Of a stretch of DNA of 64,000 nucleotides, positions 1-12,908 are shown one piece after another. The stretch is taken from the NCBI GenBank assembly GCA_963920575.1, contig OY986970.1, forward strand, positions 3,873,654 to 3,937,653. Reading direction: 5' to 3'. Made by a program: the position numbers and the translations under genes. How positions within the stretch are numbered: the first letter of the stretch is position 1; every line of letters starts with the position of its first letter. The notes beneath the pieces were generated by a model, which saw only the letters and a program-made list of their open reading frames with translations, was not told the DNA's origin and did not search any database. Origin of the DNA: Narthecium ossifragum (lineage: Eukaryota; Streptophyta; Magnoliopsida; Dioscoreales; Nartheciaceae).

Positions 1-699
1 AGTTTCAAATTTTTGCAGTTTAGTACCATGCCGTTTGAAAATTACTAAAAAATGCTTGAAGTTACTTACTAATGCAGTATAGTCCGGACATTGTGACGCC
101 GTTACTAAATCTTGACAGCAAATCAACACGTGATCGGTTTTACATCCGTTTCCCATGACGTCGGTGGTTTTGCACCCATTTCCTAGTCACAAGCAATGCG
201 GGCATAGAAGGCAGGCGTCTTTGCCGGAGCCGGAGCGGAGAAGAAGTGGTATTTCCACGGTAAGGACTTGAGGGATGGTGTAGTTTTCCCCTCTCTTGGG
301 TGCCTTGAGCATTCTAACCATCCAAGACTCCGCTGGCACTGGCTTGTTATTGGTTATCTCAGCAGAGTTAAGTTTCATTACCAGCATCGGCGTCGATGGC
401 TTCTTGATGGTGATGGATGGGGGCGTGGGGTTCTGGAGGTGTGTTGCTTCTTTTGGTTCTAGAGGAAAATCTCTTCTTGGTTGACGAGGGAGAATGGGAG
501 GAGGAGAAGGATGATGAGGACGGTGGCGACTGGAATGATCAGAACGAGCGCGCCAGCGACGACCACATCCTGGTCTGCGTCCGCTGCGATAGTCCCATCC
601 CCTCCATCATCAGCATCCTCGAGGCCATGTTTTGTTTGGGTTTGCATGCCCTGTTTTGGGTGCACTGTCAAATGAATAATGGATGAGATGGTGATAGTC
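1..699. other. Unassigned DNA, no gene supported
   Basis: Short overlapping open frames occur on both strands, but none resembles a known family and none has a convincing exon structure. The first 180 bases are AT-rich and later sequence becomes GC-rich toward the tandem repeat. I see no gene here. Confidence 0.5.
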
Positions 700-1480
700 A
701 ATTTTCTCCATGACGATGGTGAGGAGGACGAGCCCGAGCGGGTTCTCCACGATAACGATGACGACGTCCGAGCTGGTCCTCGACTTCCGCGAAACCCAAC
801 CTTCATCGTCGGCATCCTCGTCCACCACCGACCATGCATGGGATGACGAGGACGAGGACGAGGACGAGCCCGAGCGGGGGTTCTCCACGATTAGGACGAG
901 AACGAGCTAGAATGGGTTCTCCACGACGAGGACGAGGACGAGCCGGAGCGGGTTCTCCACGACGACGACGTCCGAGCGGGTTCTCCACGACGACGACGTC
1001 CGAGCGGGTCCTCGTCCTCCACGGAACCCATCCTTCATCGTCGGCGTCCTCGTCCACCACCGCCCACGCATGGGATGACGAAGATGAGGAGGAAAAGCCC
1101 GAGCAGATCCTCGTCATCCACGAAACCCATCCCTCATTGCTGGCGTCCTCGTCCGCCACCAGACACGCATGGGATGACGACGAGGAGGAGGACGAGCCTG
1201 AGCGGGTTCTCCACGATGACGTCCGAGCGGGTCCTCGTCCTCCACGAAGCCCATCCTTCATCGTCGGCGTCCTCATCCGCCATCGCCCATGCATGGGACG
1301 ATGACGACTAGGAGGAGGACGAGCCCGAACGGGTTCTCTATGACGACGACTATGACGTCCAAGCGAGTCATTGTCCTCCACGAAACCTAACCTTCATCGT
1401 CCTCATCCTCCACCGGCCACACATGAGACGACGGGGACAAGTACGAGCCCGAGCAGGTTCTCCACGACATCCATTTAATG
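700..1480. repeat. GC-rich imperfect tandem repeat (minisatellite-like)
   Basis: Runs of GAC/GAG triplets alternate with a recurring block that reads like CATCGTCGGCGTCCTCGTCC and then CATGGGATGACGA. Copies of the block start near 808, 1038, 1138, 1260 and 1397, so spacing is irregular (about 100-230 bp). A second recurring phrase, GAGCGGGTTCTCCACGA, lies between them. Open frames here are long on both strands only because stop codons are rare in such sequence, so I do not call a protein. Confidence 0.7.
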
Positions 1481-2053
1481 CCGTCCATTTAAATAGCCGG
1501 TCATATTACTATTAGCCCATGTGACACCGTTGGCCCTCGGATCTTAATCTGCACGCTTTTGAAATCATAGGATACTGAAGTGCTTTTGGCTAAATAGTAT
1601 AACAAGTAAAAGACTATTTGGTTGACTGCACTGACTAAGCCCATTAAAAATAGATCAAACTCGTGTGTCACGATGACACGGCAGTCAAACCCTTATGAGA
1701 TCCCGGAGGTTGATTGGATCCGCAACGTGTTTGCTTTGCATGGCTGGGCCTTGGGCGCAGTGCTGGGCGTGGCACGTGAGCGCCTCGGCTCGGGACGGTA
1801 GCTGGTCCGAGCCGAGGCGTTACGCCGCTGGGCCCCAGGCTTACCCTACGTCCTCGGCCCCTTTCCCTCCAACTCCACCACCCAAACCAGAACCAAAACC
1901 AACACCCCAACACCACGCTCCACGCACCACTCTCCTGCTCTATTGCCCAAGTATTCTTCCAAACGCTCTCCTAAGTCCTAATTATACCACCACATCGATA
2001 ACTCTTTACTTTTTTATTGGAAGCGAAACGGAATCCTAAATTTTCGAACAGAA
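1481..2053. other. Upstream region and 5' leader of the TPS gene
   Basis: This holds the presumed promoter and 5' UTR of the gene starting at 2054. Pyrimidine- and A-rich sequence precedes the start codon, and a TATA-like AATTATACC lies near 1980. A small open frame at 1695-2039 overlaps the leader but has no recognisable product. No promoter element can be assigned with certainty. Confidence 0.4.
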
Positions 2054-5000
2054 ATGATATCGAGATCGTATACGAACCTCTTGGATCTGGCGTCGGGGAA
2101 CTTCCCGGCGGCTCAGGGCGGCGGAAGCGGCCGATCCAGGCGCATCCCGCGAGTGATGACGGTGGCGGGGGAGGTGTCGGAGCTGGGCGAGGAGTTGGAG
2201 GAGGAGAGAGCTACGAGCGTGGCCTCCGACGCCCCCTCCTCGCTGGCGCAGGACCGGATCATCGTCGTCGCCAACCAGCTCCCCGTCCGCGTCCGTCCCC
2301 GGACCGGGGGGAAAGCCGGCTGGAGTATAACCTGGGACGACGAGTCCCTCCTCCTCCAGCTCAAGGACGGGCTGCCCGACGACATGGAGGTCCTCTACGT
2401 GGGCTCCCTCCGGGACCCCGTCGACCCCCGCGATCACGACGAGGTCTCCCAGCTCCTCCTCGAGCGCTTCAACTGTGTCCCGGCCTTCCTCCCCTCCGAT
2501 CTCGCCGATAAGTTCTACCACGGCTTCTGCAAGCACCACCTCTGGCCGCTGCTCCACTACATGCTCCCTCTATCCACCAATCCCGCCGATCGCGGCGAGA
2601 GCGGGAACTGCTTCGATCGATCTATGTGGGAGGCCTATGTGCTCGCTAACAAGCTCTTCTCCCAAAAGGTCATCGAGGTTCTCAGCCCGGAGGACGACTA
2701 CGTTTGGGTTCACGATTACCATCTCCTCGCTTTGCCCTCTTTTCTACGGCGCCGATTCAATCGCCTCCGGATCGGCTTCTTCTTGCATTCGCCGTTCCCG
2801 TCGTCCGAGATATACCGGGCGCTGCCCGTGAGGGAGGAGATCCTCCGGTCGCTGCTCAATTGCGATCTCATCGGGTTCCACACATTCGACTACGCCCGCC
2901 ACTTCCTCTCGTGTTGCTCCCGGATGCTCGGGCTCGAGTACCAGTCGCGGCGCGGGTACATTGGCCTCGACTACTTCGGCCGCACGGTCGGCATCAAGAT
3001 CATGCCCGTCGGCGTCCACATGTCGCAGCTCCAGGCCGCGCTCGCGCGAGCCGATCGTGCCTCTCACCTTTCTGACCTCTGCCGGCAGTTCGACGGCAAG
3101 ACCGTCCTCCTTGGCGTCGACGACACCGATATATTCAAAGGGATCAATCTCAAGCTGCTGGCGTTCGAGCAGATGCTGAGGCTTCACCCGGAGTGGCAGG
3201 GCCGCGCCGTACTCGTCCAGATTGCTAATCCGGCGCGCGGCCGGGGTCACGAGCTGGAGGAGATACAAAAGGAGATAATGGATTCTTGTACGAGGATCAA
3301 CGATGAGTTCGGCAAAGGCGACTATAGCCCGGTCGTGCACATCGATCGCGCCGTGCCATTAGCCGAGCGGATTGCTTACTATGCCATTGCGGAGTGCGTG
3401 GTGGTCACCGCGGTGAGGGACGGAATGAACCTTATTCCTTATGAGTACATCGTCTGCCGGCATGGGATCTCAGACACCAATGACTCAGACTCGGCCAAGC
3501 CCAAGAAGAGCATGCTTGTGGTGTCGGAGTTCATCGGATGCTCGCCGTCCCTGAGCGGAGCAATACGGATCAATCCATGGAATACGGAGGCGACGGCGGA
3601 AGCGATGAATGAGGCCATCTCGATGCCGGAGGCCGAGAAGCACCTGCGGCACGAGAAGCACTACCGGTATGTTAGTACCCACGACGTCGCCTACTGGTCG
3701 GGCAGCTTCATGCAGGACTTGGAGAGGACTTGCGTGGATCATTTCAGGAGGAGGTGTTGGGGTATCGGCTTGGGTTTCGGATTCAGGGTGGTGGCCCTCG
3801 ACCCGAATTTTAGGAAGCTCACCGTGGATGACATTGTTTCTGCGTACGAGAAGGCTAGGAACAGAGCTATATTGTTGGATTATGACGGCACTGTGATGCC
3901 CCAGACGTCATCCATCAATAAGGCGCCTAGTGAGGAAGTGATTTCAATTGCTAATAGCCTTTGTGCTGATGAGAAGAATGTGGTTTTCATTGTTAGTGGA
4001 AGAGCAAGGGGGAACTTGGGGAAGTGGTTTTCTCCCTGCAAGAAGCTTGGGATTGCTGCAGAGCATGGCTACTTCATGAGGTAATGCTCTTTCTTTGTGC
4101 TTCTTTCAGCTACTCAGCTGTTTTCTTTGATTTCAGTAGCCATATAGCTTATAAGATCATAATTAATGGTTTAGATGGCATGGGAATGAAGAATGGGAGA
4201 CCTGTGGGCAAAGCACGGACTTTGGATGGATGCAGATTGCTAAACCGGTGATGAAACTGTATACTGAGGCAACCGATGGATCAACCATGGAAATCAAAGA
4301 GAGTGCATTGGTATGGCACCATCAGGACGCCGACCCGGGGTTTGGATCCACCCAGGCAAAGGAGATGTTGGATCATCTGGAGAGTGTTCTGGCTAATGAA
4401 CCGGTTGCAGTGAAGAGCGGTCAGTTCATTGTTGAAGTCAAACCTCAGGTGCGCAATTTCTTATGCATCGTCTCTCATAGCTAGTCCTTGTAGTTTCTGA
4501 GTGATCTCAATACCCTCGAGAATGAGATCATTTGTCAACTTAGTATAATTTGTTCCATGACATGAACTGGGCCTGGCCTCGTAAAAGAATCAGATATTCT
4601 GCTTTTATAAGCCAGTTTTACGGTAGATAATTATGGATGCACCAAGGCTTTAGAAACTTGTGATGGTTTTGGTTGATGATACTATTTTCATGATCATAAT
4701 ACGAGATTTCTTCCTAATAGTTGTCCTCCATTGACTTGCACATTCACCAGTCTCATAGATCCTGCTACATGATATAATTCTTTGTTGCTCAAATGTTTTA
4801 GGGTGTCAGCAAAGGCTTGGTAGCAGAGAAGATTCTAACATCCATGGTACAAAATGGTAGGCGAGCAGATTTTGTGCTGTGCATTGGTGACGATCGGTCT
4901 GATGAGGATATGTTTGAAGGCATCGCAAGCACAATGAATGGTGATTTGGTTGACCCTCACACATCTATGTTCGCTTGCACAGTTGGGCAGAAACCAAGCA

Positions 5001-5167
5001 AAGCAAAATATTACTTGGACGATACAACTGAAGTCATAAACATGCTCCATGCTCTTGCAGAAGCATCTGAGCATTCCCTTTCTGCTCCGGTGAAACTGGA
5101 ACAATCCCCTTCTGCTGAGCTGAAAGCAGAAACATCTCAAGCAAAAGATATTGGATTATATGTTTAA
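2054..5167 (+). CDS. Class II trehalose-6-phosphate synthase-like protein (TPS/TPP fusion)
   Basis: Three exons, 2054-4080, 4175-4448 and 4802-5167, join in frame with GT..AG introns and give 888 residues, normal for plant class II TPS. The N-terminus (ISRSYTNLLDLASGNFP) is the class II signature, closest to TPS6/TPS7-type proteins. A glycosyltransferase-20 domain (about residues 60-545) keeps HDYH (220-223), Asp456 and Glu464 of the RDGMNL..YEY motif and Lys362. The position matching the catalytic Arg of bacterial OtsA is Asp357. The phosphatase domain (about 595-850) has DYDGT at 609-613 and GDDRSDED at 796-803. Class II members are generally thought to lack synthase activity and act in sugar or trehalose-6-phosphate signalling, and the Asp357 change fits that. 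The ATG at 2054 is chosen because the conserved N-terminus starts there. The first exon is markedly GC-rich. Confidence 0.95.
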
Positions 5168-6389
5168 GATTCTTCTTTTGAGTAGCATTTTGGTAAGCAA
5201 CATCAGTCCCTCCAACCAACACACTAACTCAGAGCTGGAAGGTGCAGGGAGGTCTTCGTGCTCTTATGACATGACTCTATACTTCAGTAGCTTGGGAGAA
5301 AGTTGGGAAATGCCAAATGTTTGCTGATAAATTTGCTCAGAGAGGGAGATCTATTGGATGCTATTTATCTTGTGAGATCGAATTTCCTCCTAGGCAGCAA
5401 AATATAGACTGCAACACTTATTGCAAGTCAATAGAACATCGTAATGGAGTGGTTACAGCAAACTGATCAGAGATCCTGAGTTCCTTGCGAAGCATATGAA
5501 GCTGACCTTTAATGACGAGACATCAACAGAATCATATTGATTACACATATTGCATTTGTTGACATTTCTTTGTTTTTTCCCCAACTTATTTCTTATTAAT
5601 TTGGTGATTGGTCTATCTATCATATTTGCGTATCAGCTGACTCGATATAGTCGGACACAATAAAGAAGACGACGAAGATCTTCTCGGGCTATGTAGCTAT
5701 TAGCTACAGTGCTATATTGACGGGACAAAGATACCAAATTTTTCTATGATTTAATCAGGAACGATGAATAAGTCATTGGTTACCAAAATGTACTTCTCAA
5801 ATCTCAGATGCATGTGATGCAGATGGCTATCGCTATCGTGCCCTTCTTCGGACGAAGGAACATATCTCCGCCCTTCAGTAGCTTGAGTAGCTCAAGTGGT
5901 GAATGCCCAGTGGCAGTAATGGTTTGGTCCAGGTCCAGTCCCCAAGTTCAAAAATTTATTGAAAATGCAGGACATTTGCCCCCTAAGAATAGGGTATTAG
6001 GTTTAACTAATCAAGAACAAATCTCTAATTTCTAACATGCATTCAATCCATAGGAAGATCAGCAATCGGATGGTTCCGTTTATGTTGTATGGTTTTGTTT
6101 CGTAGAGGTCCCACAGCCAGTATAGTATGTTCCTGGTTACAACTGCAATCAGGATAAGCTTAACGAATTGGTTTCCAAGTTTCATGAACAGAATATTACA
6201 AACTAGTGTGGTTTATGTGGCAAAATGCCCAGAACACGAAATCACAGGTCCTTACGTTGGCAAGAGCAGGTTTCCATCTCCTTCCTCCAAAATTTCTTCC
6301 ATAAAGCATCACAGTCGTTTGTCTTCGTAATGAGCAATTTGCCTAGAGGTTTGCTAGTGCGCAGCAGCACTACTGGTCTATCAGTTTGC
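5168..6389. other. 3' flanks between two convergent genes
   Basis: The TPS (+) and ERD2 (-) genes converge here, so both 3' UTRs fall in this AT-rich stretch. A SINE-like repeat lies at about 5880-6025. No further coding sequence is supported. Confidence 0.6.
5880..6025 (+). repeat. SINE-like repeat, copy 1
   Basis: The sequence begins with a box-A-like TAGCTCAAGTGG and has a degenerate box-B-like GGTCCAGTCC. It continues with a body shared with the copy at 9823-9965: an AGGACATTTG core, then a GG..TTTAACTAATCAA tail. Shared body plus tRNA-promoter-like boxes indicate a tRNA-derived SINE family. Confidence 0.5.
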
Positions 6390-9002
6390 TCAAGCAGGAA
6401 GCTTAAGTTTTGTGTTGTTTTTCCAGCTGAAAACAGCGAGTGACTTGAATGAAAAGCTGGATTCTAAAAGGCCTTATGCACTGAAGCAACGGAGATTATC
6501 CAAAATCAGAATCATACCTTATATAGTAGTAGTAGAAGAAATCGGCATAGAGTGCTGTCTGAATGAGACCGGCAATCCAAGCTGGAAAACTAAAAGAATC
6601 AGGACATGCAATCAAATGACAGGTTAGAGAGAATTTTCATGACCTTTAACACTTACGTATCCATCGGCTGTAGTGCTTCTCAGTGAAATAGCGATAAACC
6701 CAGTTCAGGACGTAGAATGCTCGATAAGCCCTGATGAGGAAAGGAAAAAAGAATCAGAAATTCCCAGACCAGACACAACAGAGGTGAAAAAGATTGCCCT
6801 GGCAAGAGTTATGAATTTTTCCTAGACGATAAAAAAATAATGCTGACAGGCGAACTTGCTTAATATTATAGCTTCAGATTTGAAATAAAAGTGTTAGGAA
6901 GATGATATAGGAGACTGATTTTGGTGTAAATGTGTTTCTCAAACCATCATTTTTCACAGAGATGGGGGCACACACAATTACTCAGATTTCTGCAAGAAAA
7001 GGCACATCAATAGGTGTTTACCTATTTGCATCTGCAAGCATACTATTAATAAAAGAAGGATGAGGATAGGAGTGACAAAATACCCAAGAAAGAAGACATA
7101 TTTCCCAGTTAAATTGTCCACATTTCCACCCCTCTGCAGCAGAACTAACTGGGGAAGAATTGCCACCGCCTCCAAATATATAGAAAATGCCCATAGTACC
7201 TGTCATGGGAACAGTAGATCCAACAAAGAAAGCATTAATTTGAAGAAGTGAATAAAGCTATGGTCCCAAGTTTGTAAAAAATCACCCTTAAATTCTTCCA
7301 GCGCAAGTAGAAACTAAACATTCAAGATATACTTTCCTAACTTTAACAGGTGCCTGGACATCAAAAGAGTAATCAAATATAAATGGATTAAGAACTAAGG
7401 TTAAATATCAGTAAAAATTAAACAGACTTTCTTAACTTGCACCAATCACTATATGCAATCCAGGAACATTACAGAACCCAAGGGGATGACCACAGGAAAA
7501 GAAACTGAAATCAGCCATTTGATCAATGGTCCTAAATGGTTTGCAAACAAATTTTCTTATGAAAAAATTTGCTTTGTAGTGTCAGCTTATGATGGATAGA
7601 TTTCAGATGACAATTTTGAAAAGTATTGAGTCATATGAACCACAACATGGTTCATGTCCAGGACAAACTCCCCCCCCCTAAAAAGGTCAAATAATGGTCA
7701 ATTTCAGCATGGAAAACACAACCAAAGTTACAAATGACCTGAGTTTAGCGGATGGATAGATTTCAGATGACAATTTTGAAAAGTATTGAGTCATATGAAC
7801 CACAACCTGGTTCATGTCCAGGACAACCTTTTTTTTTTCCCCTTAAAAAGGTCAAATAATGGTTAATTTCAGCATGGAAAACACAACCAAAGTTACAAAT
7901 GACCTGAGTTTAACGGAGGACGTGGAGGTCATATTAGAGAGAAGCCTCCATCCCCAAACCAAAGGAGATAAGGTCTTGATATCTCTTCAAGTGAAGACTT
8001 TTAGGAAAATCAGAAAAAGGGAGCCACTGAGTTCTTGAATGGGCAAAGAGTAGCTGCTTTCTTAGTGTTGCAGGGTGACAATGCACTAAGGCAAGAGCAT
8101 GAGGAGGAGTTTGCTGCGATTCTGACAACCATTTCCTGAGAAGTCCTAGTATTCTCCAAGAACCAAGAATATGTTCATGCTCGCATCACTTTTAAAAAAC
8201 CAACGAAAGTAGACAAATCGGTCCTAACTAAAGCATTCTTCACTAAAAGTCACACTCTCAAACACACATACAACTCATTTTGGCCTTAAATTTGCTCACC
8301 TACTCTCATTATGTGTGCCACTGTGAATTTTAACTACTATCATTTTTTTCCTTTTAAGTCCTCTTAGGCTCCACTTCGCTGCTCGAACTGATCTCTTAAA
8401 CGTGTGCTCCATACTCCGTTCAAATGAAAAAAGGCTATGACGCTATGCATACATACTCCACAAACCACCGGCATGTACCAAAATGGAACCAAATATAGTA
8501 TGTAGCCAACAAAGAATAGTCTGAAGTTCGTAGATGAAAGAACAAATGAGCCAAAGCAAGATTACCTCGAGAAGCGTGAACCTATCGTGGAAGAGAAGTG
8601 CGAGGACAAAGCTTCCGGCGACGAGGAAGTAGTGGCGAAACGTATCCTGCTCCCGGTCGTAGGACCTCCTAATAAACGGGTGAGCCCGCATCCACCAAAC
8701 GATGAGCACCGAGCTCGATATGAACACGACCTTCATCACGGTGTTGTACACCGAGATGAAGCCGGTGAACAGGTCCAGGTACCGCGCCACGAACACCATC
8801 ACGTACAGCTCCTGTGTCTTCAGTGAGATCCCTATCAAATCCCCCAAAATCTCAGCAAAAACCTCGAGAAATTACGGAGAAACAAAGGATTAGGGACGGC
8901 CAAGGGGGTACCGGAGCAGGATTTGGTGGCGTAAATCTTGAGCAGGAGAATGAGGACGCTGACGAGGTGCGTCATGTCGCCGGCGAAACGGAACACGTTC
9001 AT
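6390..9002 (-). CDS. ERD2: ER lumen protein-retaining receptor (ERD2/KDEL receptor)
   Basis: Six exons on the minus strand (9002-8912, 8831-8566, 7199-7084, 6730-6657, 6581-6518, 6426-6390) join in frame through GT..AG introns. They give exactly 215 residues, the usual ERD2 length. The product starts MNVFRFAGDMTHL and carries family blocks SLKTQELY, RYLDLFT, NLTGKY, YRAFYVLNW and LYADFFYYY, ending in a lysine-containing tail KLKLPA. It is a seven-membrane-segment Golgi/ER protein that binds K/HDEL-tailed luminal proteins in the cis-Golgi and returns them to the ER. The ATG at 9002 matches the conserved N-terminus. The second intron, about 1.4 kb, contains a tandem duplication. No broken residue or frame was seen. 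Confidence 0.96.
7591..7915. repeat. Tandem 160-bp duplication in ERD2 intron 2
   Basis: Unit 1 is 7591-7750 and unit 2 is 7751-7915. Both begin GATGGATAGATTTCAGATGA and end near GACCTGAGTTTA. They differ by a few substitutions and by an internal homopolymer: a C-run after GGACAAACT in unit 1 versus a T-run after GGACAACC in unit 2. This is a recent local duplication inside an intron. Confidence 0.9.
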
Positions 9003-9822
9003 GGCGGCGAGTATGGGAGCGAAGCAACCCTAGGTTTCGACTCAATGCTATGGGATTAGGGCTTTGGCGAGAGGACTCAGAGAGGAAATGGGGGACAAAA
9101 CGGGCGGGAGGGGGGAAAGGTTAGTGTGCTAGAGAGGGGTTTCTTTTCTCTTTCTTTCTTGGGATGGAGAGGTGACGTGGCAGCGCTGCGGGTGTCCTCG
9201 CGTCTCTTCTCTGCTCGACGTGGTGTGGTTGAGTTGAGTCAGTTATTATACAAACGATGCGGCGCCGCGTCCGGACGTGAATTCGATATTATTACGTAAT
9301 AAGAATGACCTCGTGACTCCGAGACTCGGGATCCTCTCTCTGAGAGAGCCGACGCGCTCCGGCGGCCTCTGTCCGGCTTCTATGCCCGAGGTAACGCAGT
9401 GGGACGCAGCAATGGGCCGGGCTGGATCCACCAAGCAGCCCGTCGACTTCTGCCTCTGAAGTATCGTCTCCTTCTCGTGTTTCTTTAGCTATTTTGTGGG
9501 TATCTTGATTCTTGGGATTGATTGCCTTATTGGATGCTTAAATGACAGTCTTATCTTGGCGTTTTGTTCTCTCATTGTCACTTGAAACTTAGTGGGGTGT
9601 ATTTGGTCTATCGGATGTTGCGGTGTGATTTCACTGCAAATTTTCGCGTCTCAATGGGATTTTTCTCTGTGTTTGTTCGTTGAAGCCTGGAAATGTTTCT
9701 TTAATAGCCTGCATTGATCTATGTGTTAGATTATGGGGGACTTTATATGTGATGCTCTCCTATCTCTTATCATGTATATATAATCTTCGTTTGCAGCATT
9801 GTTTTCTTGTAAACAGCTCTTG

Positions 9823-9965
9823 AGTAGCTAAAAAAATGGTTAGTACCCGCCGGTGATAATGGGTTGGTCCTGGGTTCCGATCACTGAGCCCCCAAATTTG
9901 TTGCAAATGTAGGACATTTGTCCGCTTAAAACAAGATAAAAGGCTTAACTAATCAAAAAAAGAAT
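9823..9965 (+). repeat. SINE-like repeat, copy 2
   Basis: This shares its body with the copy at 5880-6025: GGGTTGGTCC, a CCCCAAATTTGTTG segment, AGGACATTTG and a GGCTTAACTAATCAA tail followed by A-runs. A box-B-like GGTTCCGATCA is present. It is a diverged member of the same family. Confidence 0.5.
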
Positions 9966-11544
9966 CCGTGACTGGTCTATGCTTTTCCTGAAAACAATTT
10001 GGGAGTTCGAACCAATGAGTTTTTATCTTTGTTTGTGACTTGCATTTGAAGACCCATAATTGTAGAAGTTAATTGCAGGTACTCACCTTGTGATTTTTAT
10101 CTAATCTCAGATGTTTGTTGCAAAGTTATCTGACTCCTTTCTTTTTTTTTCTTGTTATTAGTATCGATTAGTATCATGGTTTCCCCAGTGTAATCTTTTG
10201 TTTAAAGATGTGGTGAACCTTTGATACTTCCAGAGACTTTTACTAAGCTCCATAATCCTGAGCTATCGGAGCATACCCAACCAATAATAAGGACATAGCT
10301 CATTAATGACTGATGAATCCTGAGACACAGACCCTCATTAGTGGTAAAAAAAATATCTTATTTTCTCTGGAAACTGATGCAATGGCTAAAGTTGTCATGA
10401 AGTTTGGTATCTTAAGCTAATACTGAGTACCGGGTAGCACTATCAAAGCTTAAAAATCAGTGAAAAATGTGGCATTCACTGGGTTTATACTACATCCATA
10501 AGAATCTGGTTTGAAGATTTTTATATTTTGCTTTTGACATGAGATATTGGCATCTTAAGCTTTTTTCTTACATTGAGCACTGACTAGCACTATCAAAGCT
10601 TGCATTCAGTGAGACCTGAAACCTTAAAAAGGGTCATGGACTTCCTTCACTTCCTGGCTGGGTCACATGGGGAATTAGAAACCCTTTTTTGAGGCAAGGG
10701 GAAAGGCCTCTCTCTGTTCTTTTTAAAGAAAGGCCCTGTTCAGAAGTTTTTTTCTTTCAGAGAGTATAGATCAGGTATCAAGAAGCTAAACAGATGGCTA
10801 TAGGGCTTACGTTTGATGGCAGAGATTTGGGGTGCACTCCAAACGGCTGCAGAGTCGAACTCAAGCCTTGCGCACGCAACTTTGGATGGTGCTGATTTAT
10901 TTTTGCAAGAGCTGATATCACGACATATTATGATGAAAGAGGCAAAAACATGGTAATTATCTGTTTCCTCTTCCATTGGCAGGTCTTGCTGTAGAGCTTC
11001 TTTTCGTTAAATCTTTTTTCAACCATAAAGATTCGTTTCAGGAATGAAGTATGAATTGCCAAAGTATTGTTGAACCCACTAATTTTGATAGCTGACATTA
11101 GAGAAGGCTCAGTCATCAATAGCATGTTGACAAATGGGCAAATGACTTTGCCTCCTCATCAGTCATTTCTTTACTGATTTCTAAAGTTCATGTTTCTGCT
11201 CATAGTTTTAGTCTGGAAACATTTAATTGTCCAGATTCTGATTGTTGTATTCAAGATTTCAAGGTCATCCATCCATTGACTAATCGACTTCTGTCAGTTG
11301 CTTCTGCGTTTGTTTTATTAGCTTAATTTTGAAAACTTCACAATTTATGGACACAGGTTTCGACCAAAAGTAGGAGTATTGTATCATGAAGCATTCCTGT
11401 GATCATGGCGATACCGACAGTATGTTGTGCTGAGGTCCGCAGTTCCAATTCATCCAAACAGTTAGCAGATGATGAGAGGATCTCCATTCATTTGAGAAAC
11501 ATAGGTGCTCCAGAAGAAACTTGAAGAGATGCAAGAACACATGT

Positions 11545-11700
11545 AAGGGTAAGGGTGGTTAGCACCTCTTTGGTTAAGAACCTCTTGTCTCTAGGTTCAA
11601 ATCCAATTTGTTTTAGGAAACAAGGATGTATGCCTTGGAAGAAGCCACCAAGAATTTAATATAACTCCTGTTTGGACTAGACTGGCTAAATTGGTCTTTG
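11545..11700 (+). repeat. SINE-like repeat, different family
   Basis: An exact box-B-type GGTTCAAATCC lies about 40 bases after a box-A-like GTGGTTAGCACC. The downstream body does not match the copies at 5880 or 9823, and no tRNA cloverleaf is seen. The likely origin is a tRNA-derived SINE, on weaker evidence than the paired copies. Confidence 0.35.
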
Positions 11701-12908
11701 CTTCAAGACAGATGGCTTGAGTTGCGAGGCAAAGCATGGCACACAATTTGACTATAATTCTCTCATACTTGGTGCCATCTAAGTGAGACTTTTATATATC
11801 AAAAAACTACTGTCCAGTATCGTGGGTGTCATATTAGCTACACAACTCTCCATAGAAAGAAGAGCTCAACAGAGGGCTATGTTGTAATCCTACGATTTAT
11901 GTATCCCTGTGATGAGGACTTGATTGAGAGAGAGATAGGAAGCCCTAACGAAGATGATGCATGCGCATCATGATTCATGATTCATGATTAAAAAGAGGAG
12001 ACTCGGTACTTGAAGCATTGACCTGGTGTTCTTGGATTACCCAACTCATGCATTACCGTAGCTATAACGTGGGAACCAAACCCGAGGGTTGTTAAAACTA
12101 CTGTGACTAATCCAGCATCTTTTTCTAGGGTTTGTAGTCTTGATTCATTGCATTGCTTTATTGCTCTCTTTGATTAATAACTAAGGTATCGTTTGAGGAT
12201 TTTGTTGTTTTTTGTACTCTAGTGAGCCGGATTTTAACATCATAGATTAGATCCGACGGTTGGCATGGGGTCCATATGTTTCGGAAAAATTATAAACGTG
12301 CGCTAATTAGCGTTTCCTTGGGGGATCATTTGGGCCATAATAACCAACGGTAATCTTGGATACGAAAGAACTGGCTTTTAACTTTTTTTTAAGTACACCC
12401 GGCTCCTCTCGGTTGCTGGTTCTCCGGCGATGGCTAAACGGAGAGATTTGCTTCTCTGGATGAAGAAGGGTGAAGCTAATGGTTCTTCTTCCATCCATTT
12501 CATCCTGCTTCTCTGCACTCAAATTTTCTCAATTGATGGGTTTTCTAGCTTTTCTCGATGAGAGGTGATAACTCTCGATCGACACCTCCACGTTTGAGTT
12601 ATTCGAGAATTCTATGCTTAGGCTTCTTTCTGCTATCTTTAGGACTCGCATCATCTTTCAAAGAGTTGCTAGTATGAAATTTTCAATGGGTTCTTTGATT
12701 TCTTAGACGCAGATTGAATGGAATGGAATTGGTATGATTGCAACCATGGCACCCGCCATGGTGCTGTGAGACCCCCGATGTTAATTACCACAATTTTTCT
12801 TTTAAAACTCAGTAGACTGCTTCGATAGATGTAGTCGAGGATGCTGCCATTGTAATCACCACCCAAGAAACCCTGTAATCTAGCCAACTATATGCGCTTG
12901 GGAGTTAC

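Larger units (their letters stand above)
9003..12908. other. Intergenic region between ERD2 and the STICHEL-like gene
   Basis: The first few hundred bases are the upstream region of ERD2 (pyrimidine-rich on the minus strand). The remaining part is AT-rich with no supported gene. It contains SINE-like repeats at 9823-9965 and about 11545-11700. The last part, up to 12908, is the presumed promoter and leader of the next gene. Confidence 0.6.

Noticed and set aside
459..1381. Long open frames on both strands in 459-1381
   Set aside because: They follow from GAC/GAG-rich repeat sequence with few stops; no domain, no exon signals.
1695..2039. Open frame just before the TPS start
   Set aside because: It lies in the leader, has low-complexity Pro/Thr content and no family match.
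11545..11700. tRNA gene
   Set aside because: Box B is present but no cloverleaf could be folded; a SINE fits better.
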